Shown piece after piece: positions 53,755 to 62,945 of a stretch of DNA of 64,000 nt. How positions within the stretch are numbered: the stretch's first letter is position 1; every line of letters starts with the position of its first letter. A model generated the notes under the pieces. The model was not told the origin of the DNA. It made no database searches and saw only the letters and a program-made list of their open reading frames with translations. The position numbers and the translations under genes were made by a program. The DNA comes from Zestomonas insulae (GTDB lineage Bacteria > Pseudomonadota > Gammaproteobacteria > Pseudomonadales > Pseudomonadaceae): assembly GCF_016901015.1 (NCBI RefSeq), contig NZ_JAFEUP010000004.1, forward strand, positions 62,001-126,000. The letters run 5' to 3'.

Positions 53755-56310
53755 CTACTTGACCAGGCCAAGCTCCTTGGCGCGCACGATGGCCTGGGTG
53801 CGCCGCGACACGCCGAGTTTGATGTTGATCCGCTGCGCGTGGCTTTTCACCGTGTGCAGCGAGATGAACAGGTTTTCGGCGATTTCCTGGTTGGATTGTC
53901 CCCGGGCGATCATTTCCAGCACGGTCAACTCACGCTGGCTGAGCAGCAGCGCGGCGGCACTGCTGCCCGCCTCGCTCAGCGCCTCGCGGCCCCAGCGCAT
54001 CAACCCGGGATTGCGCTGACTGCAGCAGCGTTCCACATCGGCCAAACCGATCTGCCGGGCCAGCGCCAGGCCGTCGAGCAGCGCGCGCTGCGCCAGGCCT
54101 TGCTGGCTGCGCGCGTACTGCGCCTCCGCCAGACCCAGCCACAGTTCGCAGGCCAGCACCCGGCGCCCTTCGGCGAGCGCCTGCTGCAGCATCGCTTCGA
54201 TCTGCGCGGTGACATCGCGGCCGCAGGCCGTCTGTGCCAGCGCGAGCAGCAGCTCCATGCGCTGGATCAGCTCCGCGCTGCCATACGGCGGCTTGCGGCC
54301 GTCTGGCCCACGGTACTGCTGCAGGCATTTTTCCAGAGCATCCGCCGCGCGCTCGTAGCGACCTTCGCGCAGCCACAGCTTGCCGTAGGCAACGACCAGC
54401 AGGTCCTGGTAGACCGGCTCGGTGATCCGCCGGTACTGCATCAAGCGCTCGGCCTCGGCCAGGCGTGCGAACGCCTGGGTGAGGTCATGCTCGGCGGCCT
54501 CCAGCTCGGCCAGCCCGAGGTAACCCCAGACCGCCGCCGGGTCTTCGCAATCCAGACACTCCTGCAGGCCCGCCTGATAGCAGACCGCCGCCTCGGGATA
54601 GCGACCCAGCTGCAGCAGCACGCTGCCGCGACACAACTGCGCGCGGCCGCGAAGTGGATTGGGTTCGCCGTCCCAGGCGTTGCTCAGTTCGGTATGCAGG
54701 CGTTTCAGCAGGCTCTCGGCGCGCACCAGTTCACCGCGAATCTTGAGTAGCTGCACGTGCTGGAGGACCAGCATGGCCTCCATCACCAGGCTGCCATGCT
54801 CGCGAGCCAGCTTGACGGCGTTGCGATTGAGCTCCTGGAAGGCCTCCATGCGCCCTTCGACCAGGGCCATTTCGATGTTCATGGTCTCCAGCATCAGGCG
54901 CTGCGCCCAGGCGCCCTCCGCCAGATGGTCAAGCGCCGCATCGAGGTCGCCACCGGGCACCGGCGCCTGGCCGCGGTGATAGGCGGTCTTCGCCGCGAGC
55001 GCCTGGCATTGCGCCAACATTTCGCGCTGGCGGCGCGCCGTCGCCTGCGGCAGGAAGCGCTGCAACTGCTCGGCGCACTCCTCCGCGTCGTCGAGCCGGC
55101 CGCTTAGTGCCAACGCCCAGGCGTTGAGAATCAGCAGGCGCGGCGTGCTGGCCAGCAGGCTTTCCGGCAGCTCGTTGCGCCAGTGCAGCACGCGCGCCAT
55201 GCCGCGGCCGTGCAGCAGGCGGTCCTGGGTGATGTGCTGCAGCAGGCTGGCGACCACTTCCGGCAGGTCAGCCAGCAGTGCGTATTCGATGGCCTGGCGC
55301 ACTTCCTCGCGGCCGGAGAACCACTGGCAGGCACGCCGGTACAGGGCCTTCTTAGGCCCTTCGGCGACGCGCGTGGCAAGCACCGCGGCGACCACCGGCT
55401 GCACGCGGAACTGCCGATCATTGCTGTCCAGCGCCTCGATGAACGCCCCGCACTCGTACAGTTGGCGGAACAGCTGGGTGCCTTCGCCCATGCCCAGCAG
55501 GTGCTCGCAGAGCGGCGCATCGAAGCTGCTCAGGCAGGCCAGCGCGCACAACGCCTGGCGCCAGTGCTCGGGCAACTCGTCGAGCAGCTCGCGCTCCAGG
55601 TAGTTCTTGACCAGTGCATTGCCAGCTTCTTCGGCGAGCAGTTGGCCGTGCTCGACGCTGTGCAGGCGCAGGCGGATACCGGCGTACCAGCCGCCCGTCT
55701 GGGCCAGCAGATTGTCGATTTCCGGCAGCAGCGCGGTCTGTCGCTGGCGCTTCAGCACCTCGGCCAGCTCGGTGAAGTTCAACGCCAATTCGGCGGTGCC
55801 CAGCTCGAACAGTTCGCCCTCCAGCAGCAGGCGCGCCAGCTGGCAGGTCGGCCGCCGCCGGCTGGCGATCCACCAGAACACCTGGCGCGACGAGCTCTGC
55901 AGCAGGCGATTGAGGCAACTGTCGAGGTGCGCGTCATAGAAGTGCGGGAAGTCGTCGAACATCAGCCAGATCGGCGTCTGCTGCTGTTCCAAGTGCACCT
56001 GCACGGCAGCGAGGTCGGCGCGGGCCAGCCCCAGCGCGTCGGCGAGCAGTTGCAGAAAACCGGCCTCGCCGAGCTCACGGTCCTTCAGGTCGAACCAGTG
56101 CAGGCGCGCCTCCGGCGGACAGTGCTGCGCGCACTCGCGGAGCAGGAAGCTCTTGCCGCTGCCTGCCGGTGCCCACAGCAGACGAAGCCGACATTCCGCA
56201 TGCAGCAATGCCTCGCCGAGACGCGGGCGCGGAATATGGCCGGCCCGAAGGGACGGAACGAGATTCGGGCGGTTCTCGATTCTCGGCTGATACGGCAGTA
56301 ACTGACTCAT
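53755..56310 (-). CDS. MalT-like LuxR family regulator (STAND ATPase)
   Basis: 851 residues. A P-loop near residue 46 (WAPAGSGKS) starts an NTPase domain, with WLMFDDFPHF as a Walker B-like segment. A long helical TPR-like middle follows, and a C-terminal LuxR HTH (LTVLEMIARGQSNQEIAENLFISLHTVKSHAQRINIKLGV) begins near residue 783. Such large regulators sense a ligand through the repeat region. Next to it, upstream on its own strand, is the DUF1329/DUF1302 pair, and downstream and convergent is FadL, suggesting a hydrophobic inducer (inference). It may bind the dyad upstream of DUF1302. Confidence 0.92.
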   Translation of the reverse strand: MSQLLPYQPRIENRPNLVPSLRAGHIPRPRLGEALLHAECRLRLLWAPAGSGKSFLLRECAQHCPPEARLHWFDLKDRELGEAGFLQLLADALGLARADLAAVQVHLEQQQTPIWLMFDDFPHFYDAHLDSCLNRLLQSSSRQVFWWIASRRRPTCQLARLLLEGELFELGTAELALNFTELAEVLKRQRQTALLPEIDNLLAQTGGWYAGIRLRLHSVEHGQLLAEEAGNALVKNYLERELLDELPEHWRQALCALACLSSFDAPLCEHLLGMGEGTQLFRQLYECGAFIEALDSNDRQFRVQPVVAAVLATRVAEGPKKALYRRACQWFSGREEVRQAIEYALLADLPEVVASLLQHITQDRLLHGRGMARVLHWRNELPESLLASTPRLLILNAWALALSGRLDDAEECAEQLQRFLPQATARRQREMLAQCQALAAKTAYHRGQAPVPGGDLDAALDHLAEGAWAQRLMLETMNIEMALVEGRMEAFQELNRNAVKLAREHGSLVMEAMLVLQHVQLLKIRGELVRAESLLKRLHTELSNAWDGEPNPLRGRAQLCRGSVLLQLGRYPEAAVCYQAGLQECLDCEDPAAVWGYLGLAELEAAEHDLTQAFARLAEAERLMQYRRITEPVYQDLLVVAYGKLWLREGRYERAADALEKCLQQYRGPDGRKPPYGSAELIQRMELLLALAQTACGRDVTAQIEAMLQQALAEGRRVLACELWLGLAEAQYARSQQGLAQRALLDGLALARQIGLADVERCCSQRNPGLMRWGREALSEAGSSAAALLLSQRELTVLEMIARGQSNQEIAENLFISLHTVKSHAQRINIKLGVSRRTQAIVRAKELGLVK

Positions 56311-56431
56311 GGCTGGACCTGCGGGTGCTGCGCAAATAAAAAACCGGCGGCGCAGGCTTCCCGGATGGGGAAACTCACGCCAGGCGGTGTGCCCGAACCC
56401 TCAAAGGGCACGCCGCAACCGGCGGAACATC

Positions 56432-56461
56432 AAAAAAAACGGGCGACCGAAACGGCCGCCC
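56432..56461 (-). terminator. Rho-independent terminator after DUF1329
   Basis: On the minus strand a 9-bp stem (56453-56461 with 56441-56449, one G-U pair) with a three-base loop is followed by eight T. It lies about 33 bases after the DUF1329 stop and insulates the LuxR gene. Confidence 0.9.
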
Positions 56462-56493
56462 CCAAGCATGGAGTCACGCTCAAACGTGGCGGA

Positions 56494-57873
56494 TCAACGT
56501 ACGCCGGACTGGCGCAGCGCGGCCGGTGTGTACTCCGAGGCGGCAGCCTTGATCCCGAACTCGTAGCTCCGCTTCTCTTCGTTTTTCAGGCCCATTACTG
56601 AGTAGCGCCCAGAGATCAGGTCGTACAACCCTTCGGCGGTGTAACCCGGCACTTTGTGGTCGTAGTACTGCTGGGCATGACCTTCGGCGACACGCCACAG
56701 CTGGCCGCGGCCGTCGTAGTGGTCGACCTCGGCGAGCTGCCAGGTGTCCTCGTCGAAGTACATGTGGCGCTTGGCGTAGATGTGCCGCTCACCCGACTTC
56801 AGCGTGGCCTCGACCTCCCACACACGGTGCAGTTCGTAACGGGTCAGGTCCTGGTTGATGTGCCCGGCCTTGATGATCTCGTCGTACTTCAGCTGCGGCG
56901 AATCGAGTTTGTAGCTGTTGTAGGGAATGTACAGCTCTTTCTTGCCGATCAGCTTCCAGTCGTAGCGATCCGGCGAGCCGTTGTACATGTCGTAGTTGTC
57001 GGAGGTGGCCAGGCCGTCGGCGGCAGTCGCCGGACCGTCGTAGGCGACCTGCGGAGCGCGGCGCACGCGACGCTGGCCGGCGTTGTAGATCCACGCCATG
57101 CGCGGCTCCGACACCTGGTCGATGGTCTCGTGGACCAGCAGCACGTTACCGGCCAGTCGCGCCGGCGCGTTCACCCGCTGGATGAAGAAGAACAGACTGT
57201 TCTCCGCCTTGTTCTTGTCCAGGTCCGGCAGGTTGGCCGGGTAAGCGATTTCGTCCTCGAAGCTCACCATGGTGAACGAGCCGTTGGTCTGCGGCTGTAC
57301 CCTGGTGATGTAGCGGTGAGTGTTACCGCCACGGTAACGAGTGGTGTGGTTCCACACCACTTCGACGCCGCTCTGCGGAATCGGGAAGGCGTAGTAACGG
57401 CTGTCACCGAAGTTTTTCAGTGCATTGCCACCAGCCATCGGCTCGGTTTTTGCTGCGCTGGTCTTGATCACCGAATAGATGTCATCCGGCAGCGCCGCGG
57501 TGCGGTGGGTGGTGTACACCGGAATCTTGTAGGTGTCCGGGTAGCGCGACAGCATGGCCAGCTGGCCGGGGGTCAGCTTGTCCTTGTACTGCGCCGCGTT
57601 AGCTGCGGTGATGGTGAACAGCGGCTTCTCGTTGGCGAACGGGTCGGCGAGGAAGCCTTTGGCGTCCACGGCACCGGCGTTGGTCGGCAGGCCACCGGTC
57701 CACTCCGGAATCGAACCGTCGGCGTTGGCGCCCTTCTCCGAGCCCATCGGGGTCAGCGTGGTGCCGAGTTTGGCGACTTGATCGGCCGGCACGGCTGCCA
57801 TGACGCTCGTGGCCAGCAGCGACAGCGCCAGGGCGCCGGTTTGCAGCAGGGTTTTGCTTGTTTTCATAGTCAT
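56494..57873 (-). CDS. DUF1329 exported protein
   Basis: 459 residues with a signal peptide (LLQTGALALSLLATSVMAAVP). The family layout is clear: DQVAKLGTTLTPMGSEKGANADGSIPEWTGG near the N-terminus and the LolB/LolA-like beta sheet with YAKRHMYFDEDTWQLAEVDHYDGRGQLWRVAEG near the end. DUF1329 proteins are encoded with DUF1302 partners and RND exporters or catabolic genes in Pseudomonas; a role in envelope transfer of hydrophobic molecules has been suggested. It is 22 bases after DUF1302. The first ATG (57873) has AGGAAG upstream. Confidence 0.9.
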   Translation of the reverse strand: MTMKTSKTLLQTGALALSLLATSVMAAVPADQVAKLGTTLTPMGSEKGANADGSIPEWTGGLPTNAGAVDAKGFLADPFANEKPLFTITAANAAQYKDKLTPGQLAMLSRYPDTYKIPVYTTHRTAALPDDIYSVIKTSAAKTEPMAGGNALKNFGDSRYYAFPIPQSGVEVVWNHTTRYRGGNTHRYITRVQPQTNGSFTMVSFEDEIAYPANLPDLDKNKAENSLFFFIQRVNAPARLAGNVLLVHETIDQVSEPRMAWIYNAGQRRVRRAPQVAYDGPATAADGLATSDNYDMYNGSPDRYDWKLIGKKELYIPYNSYKLDSPQLKYDEIIKAGHINQDLTRYELHRVWEVEATLKSGERHIYAKRHMYFDEDTWQLAEVDHYDGRGQLWRVAEGHAQQYYDHKVPGYTAEGLYDLISGRYSVMGLKNEEKRSYEFGIKAAASEYTPAALRQSGVR

Positions 57874-57895
57874 CAGTCTTCCTGAAGCGGGTCGA

Positions 57896-59833
57896 TTAGA
57901 AGTTCACGCCGAGGCTGACGGCGAGGAAATCGCGATCGACCGAGGTGTTGTACTCGCCATCGAAAAAATTCGTGTAACTCATGCTGGCGGTGTAGGTGTT
58001 CTGGTATTCGGCATCCAGGCCCAGGCTCACGGCTTTGGCGCCTTCAGTGAACTGGCCGTTCGGGCCATAGCCGTTGACGTCATGCGACCAGGCCACGTTT
58101 GGCTTGAGGTTCACCCCGGCGAACACGTCGTTGTAGTCCCAGATGGCTCGAATGCGGTATCCCCAGGACGTTGCGGTGGCGAAACCGTCGTCTTCGCAGT
58201 ACTTGCTGACGTTCTCGCCCGTAGCGCCGCTGCCCGAGGCCGCCGCGTTGTTCAGGTTGCCCTTGTTCAGGCCTACGCACGTGGCGTTGGTCGCGCTGGC
58301 GGGGAACAGCGGACCAGCCGAATTACCCAGATTGCCCGGCAGCGGGCCCGGACCGAAGAGCGGATCACGGCCATAACGAGCCTCGGAAGTGTCCTCCAGG
58401 CCACCGATATGGGTCACGCCGACCTCACCCACCAAGATCACGCGCTCGGCGCCCATGACCTGATCGAAGAACTGCGTGAAGGTGGTCTGGAACTGAGTGA
58501 TTTCCTTGCGGCGGTAGCCGGTGCTTTCCTGGCCGGCAGCCGCATCCAGCAGGGAAACGTTGCCCATGCCGGGCAGAAGGGTCAGGCCGGAGTAGAGAAC
58601 GTCCGTGGTATTCAGCTGCACCGGGGCGTTGGGCCGGTAGCTGATTTCACCCTGCCAGGCGGTCCCGGTGGGCAGCGTAGTGGAGAAGCTCAGGCCGTAC
58701 AGCTGGATATCCTCCGGATACTCCATGAAGTAGTTGGCCCGCGCCGCGCCTGCCACCGGCCGCAAGGCTGCCGGAACGAGTGGATCGTTGAGGATAGTGT
58801 TGAAGTCCGCCTGCGTGGGCACCGACTCGCTGAGGAACGGTGTACGACTGTGGTAGTTGATGAAGTAGCCACCGAACTCGGTATCCAGCGGCTCGAAGAC
58901 GTAACGCAGCGCAGCGCCCCACTGGCCATCGTCGCTCGCATCGCGGTCAGGGCCGCGCGGCACCAGCACGCCTTCCTGGGTAACGTTGGCACCATAGGCG
59001 TTCTGCAGGTTTGCCAGAACCGCGCCACCGGCGGGAGCTGCCAGCACCGAGCGAGGCGCCAGTACGCGCAGGTTGTCATCGCAGCCATCGGAGACTACAT
59101 CCGCTGGAGAGAAGAAGGTGCCGCAGTTGTCGATAACTGTCTGGTCCCACTCGATCTGATAGAACGCTTCGGCCGACAGGTTTTCGGTCAGGCTCTGCTG
59201 GACGAAGAACATGTTGACCGGGATCAGGCCTTCCTTGATCTCCGCGCCAGGACGGCGAAATGCCGCGGCGTCGACCGGGTTGATCGCATTGATGCCGTTC
59301 TGGATGAAGGTGCTTTCACCCCAGCTCACCACCTGCTTGCCGAGGCGTACGGAGCCCGGCTTGTCGGCAAGGGTGTAGTTGTAATAGGCAAAGGCGTCGA
59401 GCAGTTGCGCGCCGGAAGACTGAGCGCCTTCCTTGCGGTTGTGGTCATCGATGTCTTTGAACAGCCGGCTCTCGTCCTTCAGCTCGAAGTCGTACCAGTA
59501 CTTGCCACGGGTGAACACACCGAAGTCGCCGTATTTCAGCTCGAGGTCGTGGATGCCCTTGAAGATTTTCGAGAAGGTTTCGCCCTTCTTGAAGTTCAGT
59601 CGGCCATCGTCAGTGGTCTGTGCCAGGCCATCACCACCGTTGTTGGCGCCAATCAAGTCACGCTCAGGATCGGTGGTCGACCAGCTCGCGCCCACCGAAA
59701 GTGAGGAGTCGAGCTGACCTTCAATCTCGCCAATGTTGAAGCTGACAGCCTGGGCTTCGGCCATGCAGCCGAGGGTGATGGCGACAGCTAGCGCTTTCAG
59801 CTTGAACTCTGCGCGCGTTGTTATTTTTTTCAT
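57896..59833 (-). CDS. DUF1302 outer-membrane protein
   Basis: About 645 residues. A signal peptide (LKALAVAITLGCMAEAQA) is followed by long amphipathic beta strands, with SWGESTFIQNGINAINPVDAAAFRRPG as the family hallmark and terminal Phe (LGVNF). It has Cys-containing loops (DNCGTFF, DGCDDNL, ATCVGLN, KYCEDDG) that could form external disulfides. It is probably an outer-membrane channel or barrel working with DUF1329. I chose the ATG at 59833 with GGGGAG upstream; the longer frame starts at 59866. A large dyad stands about 70 bases before the start. Confidence 0.9.
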   Translation of the reverse strand: MKKITTRAEFKLKALAVAITLGCMAEAQAVSFNIGEIEGQLDSSLSVGASWSTTDPERDLIGANNGGDGLAQTTDDGRLNFKKGETFSKIFKGIHDLELKYGDFGVFTRGKYWYDFELKDESRLFKDIDDHNRKEGAQSSGAQLLDAFAYYNYTLADKPGSVRLGKQVVSWGESTFIQNGINAINPVDAAAFRRPGAEIKEGLIPVNMFFVQQSLTENLSAEAFYQIEWDQTVIDNCGTFFSPADVVSDGCDDNLRVLAPRSVLAAPAGGAVLANLQNAYGANVTQEGVLVPRGPDRDASDDGQWGAALRYVFEPLDTEFGGYFINYHSRTPFLSESVPTQADFNTILNDPLVPAALRPVAGAARANYFMEYPEDIQLYGLSFSTTLPTGTAWQGEISYRPNAPVQLNTTDVLYSGLTLLPGMGNVSLLDAAAGQESTGYRRKEITQFQTTFTQFFDQVMGAERVILVGEVGVTHIGGLEDTSEARYGRDPLFGPGPLPGNLGNSAGPLFPASATNATCVGLNKGNLNNAAASGSGATGENVSKYCEDDGFATATSWGYRIRAIWDYNDVFAGVNLKPNVAWSHDVNGYGPNGQFTEGAKAVSLGLDAEYQNTYTASMSYTNFFDGEYNTSVDRDFLAVSLGVNF

Positions 59834-59876
59834 GCGGCTCCCCGTTGGGTTGGTATTGGCGATCAAAGCTAATCAG

Positions 59877-59935
59877 TCATCCCTGCGCGGCGTAAGCGAC
59901 GAAGTAGTGATTCATAAACTCACTACTAGGGATGA
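59877..59935. promoter_or_regulatory. Strong dyad operator upstream of DUF1302/DUF1329
   Basis: AGTAGTGA (59903-59910) and TCACTACT (59920-59927) are perfect inverses around nine bases. Outside them TCATCCCT (59877-59884) and AGGGATGA (59928-59935) are also perfect inverses. The right arm thus reads TCACTACTAGGGATGA without a break, while the left arm is split by 18 bases. It lies between the GMC stop and the DUF1302 start on the minus strand. Confidence 0.7.
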
Positions 59936-59985
59936 GTCGGTAGTCGGATTTGTCTCTTTCTGCCGGCAAGCGTTTCGGTTTCTGC

Positions 59986-61569
59986 TCAGGCGCGGGCAAT
60001 CCACTCCGCGGCGCGCTCGGCGATCATGATTGAGGGCGCATTGGTGTTACCGCCGACCAGCGTCGGCATTACCGAGGCGTCGACCACGCGCAGGCTCTCG
60101 ATGCCGTGGACGCGCAGCTGGCTGTCGACCACCGCCTGCTCGTCGTTACCCATCTTGCAGGTGCCGACCGGGTGGTAGATGGAGTCGGTGCGCTGGCGCA
60201 GCAGCTCGATCAGCTGCTCGTCGCGGTACAGCCCTTCGCTGTACAGGTCCTTGAGGCCGAAGCGCGCCATCGGCGCCTGCTGGACGATCTCCTGGGCCAT
60301 GCGGTAGCCCTTGAGCAGGGTCTGCACGTCATCGTCATGACCGAGGAAGTTCGGGTCGAGGCGCGGCGGAGCGCTGGGGTCGTTGGACTGCAGGCCGACG
60401 CTGCCGATGCTTTTCGGCCGAAGCACGCAGACGTGGCAGCTGAATCCGTGGCCCCAGTGCAGCTTGCGGTTGTGGTCGTCGACGATGCCGACCACCGAGT
60501 GCAGCTGGATGTCCGGGCGCGCCAGGCTTGGGTCGGTCTTCAGGAAGCCGCCGCCTTCGGCGAAGTTGCTCACGAACGGGCCGCGCTTGTGGCGCGCGTA
60601 GTCGACCAAGGCCTTGCCCATCTTCAGGCTGCCGCGCACCGACATGCCGAGCAGCGAGGTGTCGTGGCTCTTGTAGCAGAGCACCACGTCCGGGTGATCG
60701 CGCAGGTTCTGCCCGACGCCCGGCAGTTCATGTTGCACGGCGATGCCCTGTGGCTTCAGCTCGGCTTCCGGGCCGATGCCCGAGAGCATCAGCAGGTGCG
60801 GGCTGCCGAAGGCGCCCGCGCTGAGCAGCACTTCCTTGCGCGCCTTGATCAGCTGGCGCCGGCCCTTGACCCGTACGGATACGCCGACCGCCTTCTTGCC
60901 TTCCAGGACGATGCGTTCGGCATTCGCCGCAGTGAGCACGGTGAGGTTCTTGCGTGCCTGGCGGATCGGCTTGAGGAAGGCGGTCGCGGTGCTCCACCGG
61001 CGGCCGTCGCGGATCGTCACGTCGTAGTGGCCGACGCCTTCCTGCTCGCTGCCGTTGAAGTCCGGGTTGTGTGCGTGGCCAGCCAGCTTGCCCGCCTCGA
61101 TGAATGCTTCGGTCGCCGCATGCGCCGGGTTGCGGCCGACATAGAGTTCGCCGCGATCGCCGTGGAAGTCATCGGCGCCGCGGTGGTTCATCTCGCTCTT
61201 GCGGAAGTACGGCAGCACGTCGGCGAACGACCAGCCGTCGTTGCCCAGCGCCTGCCAGTCGTCGAAATCGCTCTGATGACCACGGATGTAGATCATCCCG
61301 TTGATCGAGCTGCTGCCGCCGAGCACCTTGCCGCGCGGCTGATAGCCGAGGCGCCCGTTGAGGCCCTTCTGCGGTACGGTGTGGAACGCCCAGTTGACGT
61401 GGCGGGTCGGCAGGATGGCGGCGACCCCGACCGGCGCGTGGATCAGCGGCGAGCGATCTTCCGGCCCGGCCTCCAACAGACAGACGCTGACCGCCGGGTC
61501 GGCGCTCAAACGGTTGGCCAACACGCAGCCGGCAGAACCGGCACCGATAATGACGTAATCGAATTCCAT
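59986..61569 (-). CDS. GMC family oxidoreductase (choline/alcohol dehydrogenase-like)
   Basis: 527 residues. The FAD motif is VIIGAGSAGCVLANRL, GMC signature 1 is GKVLGGSSSINGMIYIRG, signature 2 is GAFGSPHLLMLSGIGP, and the catalytic His and Asn are in YHPVGTCKMG and GGNTNAPSIMI. It oxidises an alcohol with FAD; AlkJ-type alcohol dehydrogenase or choline dehydrogenase are the closest known relatives by motif. It is divergent from an AraC gene with 111 bases between, and upstream of DUF1302 on the same strand, so all three envelope and oxidation genes may be co-regulated. Confidence 0.93.
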   Translation of the reverse strand: MEFDYVIIGAGSAGCVLANRLSADPAVSVCLLEAGPEDRSPLIHAPVGVAAILPTRHVNWAFHTVPQKGLNGRLGYQPRGKVLGGSSSINGMIYIRGHQSDFDDWQALGNDGWSFADVLPYFRKSEMNHRGADDFHGDRGELYVGRNPAHAATEAFIEAGKLAGHAHNPDFNGSEQEGVGHYDVTIRDGRRWSTATAFLKPIRQARKNLTVLTAANAERIVLEGKKAVGVSVRVKGRRQLIKARKEVLLSAGAFGSPHLLMLSGIGPEAELKPQGIAVQHELPGVGQNLRDHPDVVLCYKSHDTSLLGMSVRGSLKMGKALVDYARHKRGPFVSNFAEGGGFLKTDPSLARPDIQLHSVVGIVDDHNRKLHWGHGFSCHVCVLRPKSIGSVGLQSNDPSAPPRLDPNFLGHDDDVQTLLKGYRMAQEIVQQAPMARFGLKDLYSEGLYRDEQLIELLRQRTDSIYHPVGTCKMGNDEQAVVDSQLRVHGIESLRVVDASVMPTLVGGNTNAPSIMIAERAAEWIARA

Positions 61570-61680
61570 CAGAGTGCTCTCGTTGTTATTGGAGGGGGCG
61601 CGAGATGCTGAGGTGGAATTCTTCGCAGTCAGGGCGTTTATTTATTGATCTACGCCGACTTTTATTTGATCTTTCACGAC

Positions 61681-62700
61681 ATGACTGCCCTGATCAGAAC
61701 CTCCTCTTTCACCGGCTTCCGCGAAGTGGCGAGCCAACTCGGCGGCGACGCGGATGCGTTGCTCGAGCGCTTTCGCATCCGGCCAGGGCTGCTGCTGGAG
61801 GAGGACGCGCGGGTGCCGCTACGCTCGCTGGTCGGTCTGCTGGAGTGTGCAGCGCGCGAGCTGGACTGTGCGGATTTCGGTCTGCGCATGTCGGAATATC
61901 AGGACCTGCATGTGCTCGGCCCGGTGGCGGTGATCGCCCGTACCTCGGCGACCGCGGGCGAGGCGCTGGCGCAGATCGTGCGATTCATCGGCTATCACAG
62001 CCCCGGCATCCGCCTCGATCTCGACCTCAGCGAGCCGCAGACCCCGCGCTTGCTGGTGGGCATGGGTATCGCCGGCCTGCAACAGCAGCGGCAGATGGTC
62101 GAGCTGGCGATGGGTGTCGCCCACAACACCATGAAACTGCTCTACGGCAGCCATTTTGCCGCCCATGCGGTGCAACTCTGCGGTATCAGCCCATTGCCGC
62201 TGGCGCGTTACCGCCGCCACTTCAATACCGTGGTGTATACCGGCCAGCCGCACAACGCGCTGGTGCTGCGCGCGGAACAGTTCAACCAGCCGATCGCCCA
62301 GCAGGACCCCGCCCTGCACCGTGCGCTGGTGCAGTACTTCAGCCAGGTTCACCAGCAGGGGGCGACGGACGTGGTGGCGCAGGTCGAGCGTCTGGTGCTG
62401 CGCATGCTGCCGATCCAGCGCTGCCGCCTGCCGCTGATCGCCGAGCAACTCGGTCTCCACGAGCGGGTGCTGCAGCGCCGTCTCGCCGAGCAGGGACGAC
62501 GCTTCGAAGAGCTCGTCGAGGCGATCCGCCGCGAACGCACCGAGCACTACCTGGCGGAACCGCACATGCCGATGGCGCAGATTGCCGGGCTGCTCGGCTA
62601 CAGCGAACAGAGCGTGTTCAACCGCGCCTGCCAACGCTGGTTCGCCATGGCGCCGCGCGCCAAGCGCCGGCAACTGCTCGAACAGTCGACACTTGACTAG
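61681..62700 (+). CDS. AraC family regulator (paralogue of the one at 47145)
   Basis: About 339 residues. It starts MTALIRTSSFTGFREVASQLGGDAD, has the sensor-domain phrase LDCADFGLRM and the HTH pair LPLIAEQLGLHERVLQRRLAEQG with MPMAQIAGLLGYSEQSVFNRACQRW. Residue-by-residue it tracks the regulator at 47145-48161, so the two derive from one ancestor. I chose the ATG at 61681 by this comparison; the ribosome-binding site is weak. The divergent GMC gene is the likely target. Confidence 0.92.
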   Translation: MTALIRTSSFTGFREVASQLGGDADALLERFRIRPGLLLEEDARVPLRSLVGLLECAARELDCADFGLRMSEYQDLHVLGPVAVIARTSATAGEALAQIVRFIGYHSPGIRLDLDLSEPQTPRLLVGMGIAGLQQQRQMVELAMGVAHNTMKLLYGSHFAAHAVQLCGISPLPLARYRRHFNTVVYTGQPHNALVLRAEQFNQPIAQQDPALHRALVQYFSQVHQQGATDVVAQVERLVLRMLPIQRCRLPLIAEQLGLHERVLQRRLAEQGRRFEELVEAIRRERTEHYLAEPHMPMAQIAGLLGYSEQSVFNRACQRWFAMAPRAKRRQLLEQSTLD

Positions 62701-62945
62701 CGACACCCTCCTCCCTGCCTCGCGCGCGCTTCTGCCAAGTCACGACTTCTGGCATATGGCCAGTATTTTTCGTGGGTTTTCAGGGCTTTAATTAGCGCGG
62801 AAAGCCTTGCGCTAGAGCCACCGAGTGCCACTTGTCAGCTACCCGGCAGGGTTAAAAACCCGCCACTAGACTCCAGAGTGGTTGCCGCCACGGACGGCCA
62901 GAACACTTCGATGTCCTGGTGTGCCAACACCTCGGGAGCATGGAT
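62701..62945 (+). other. Gap upstream of the adhesin gene
   Basis: No gene is visible in these 245 bases. There is a dyad CTGGC-ATATG-GCCAG near 62748-62762, a short hairpin GGGTT-AAA-AACCC near 62850 and another CCACT/AGTGG near 62864-62882. None reads as a terminator with a T run or as a known riboswitch. Confidence 0.4.

Noticed and set aside
62701..62945. A c-di-GMP riboswitch in the leader of the adhesin gene
   Set aside because: Short hairpins are present, but the conserved GEMM segments and tetraloop-receptor layout are not recognisable.
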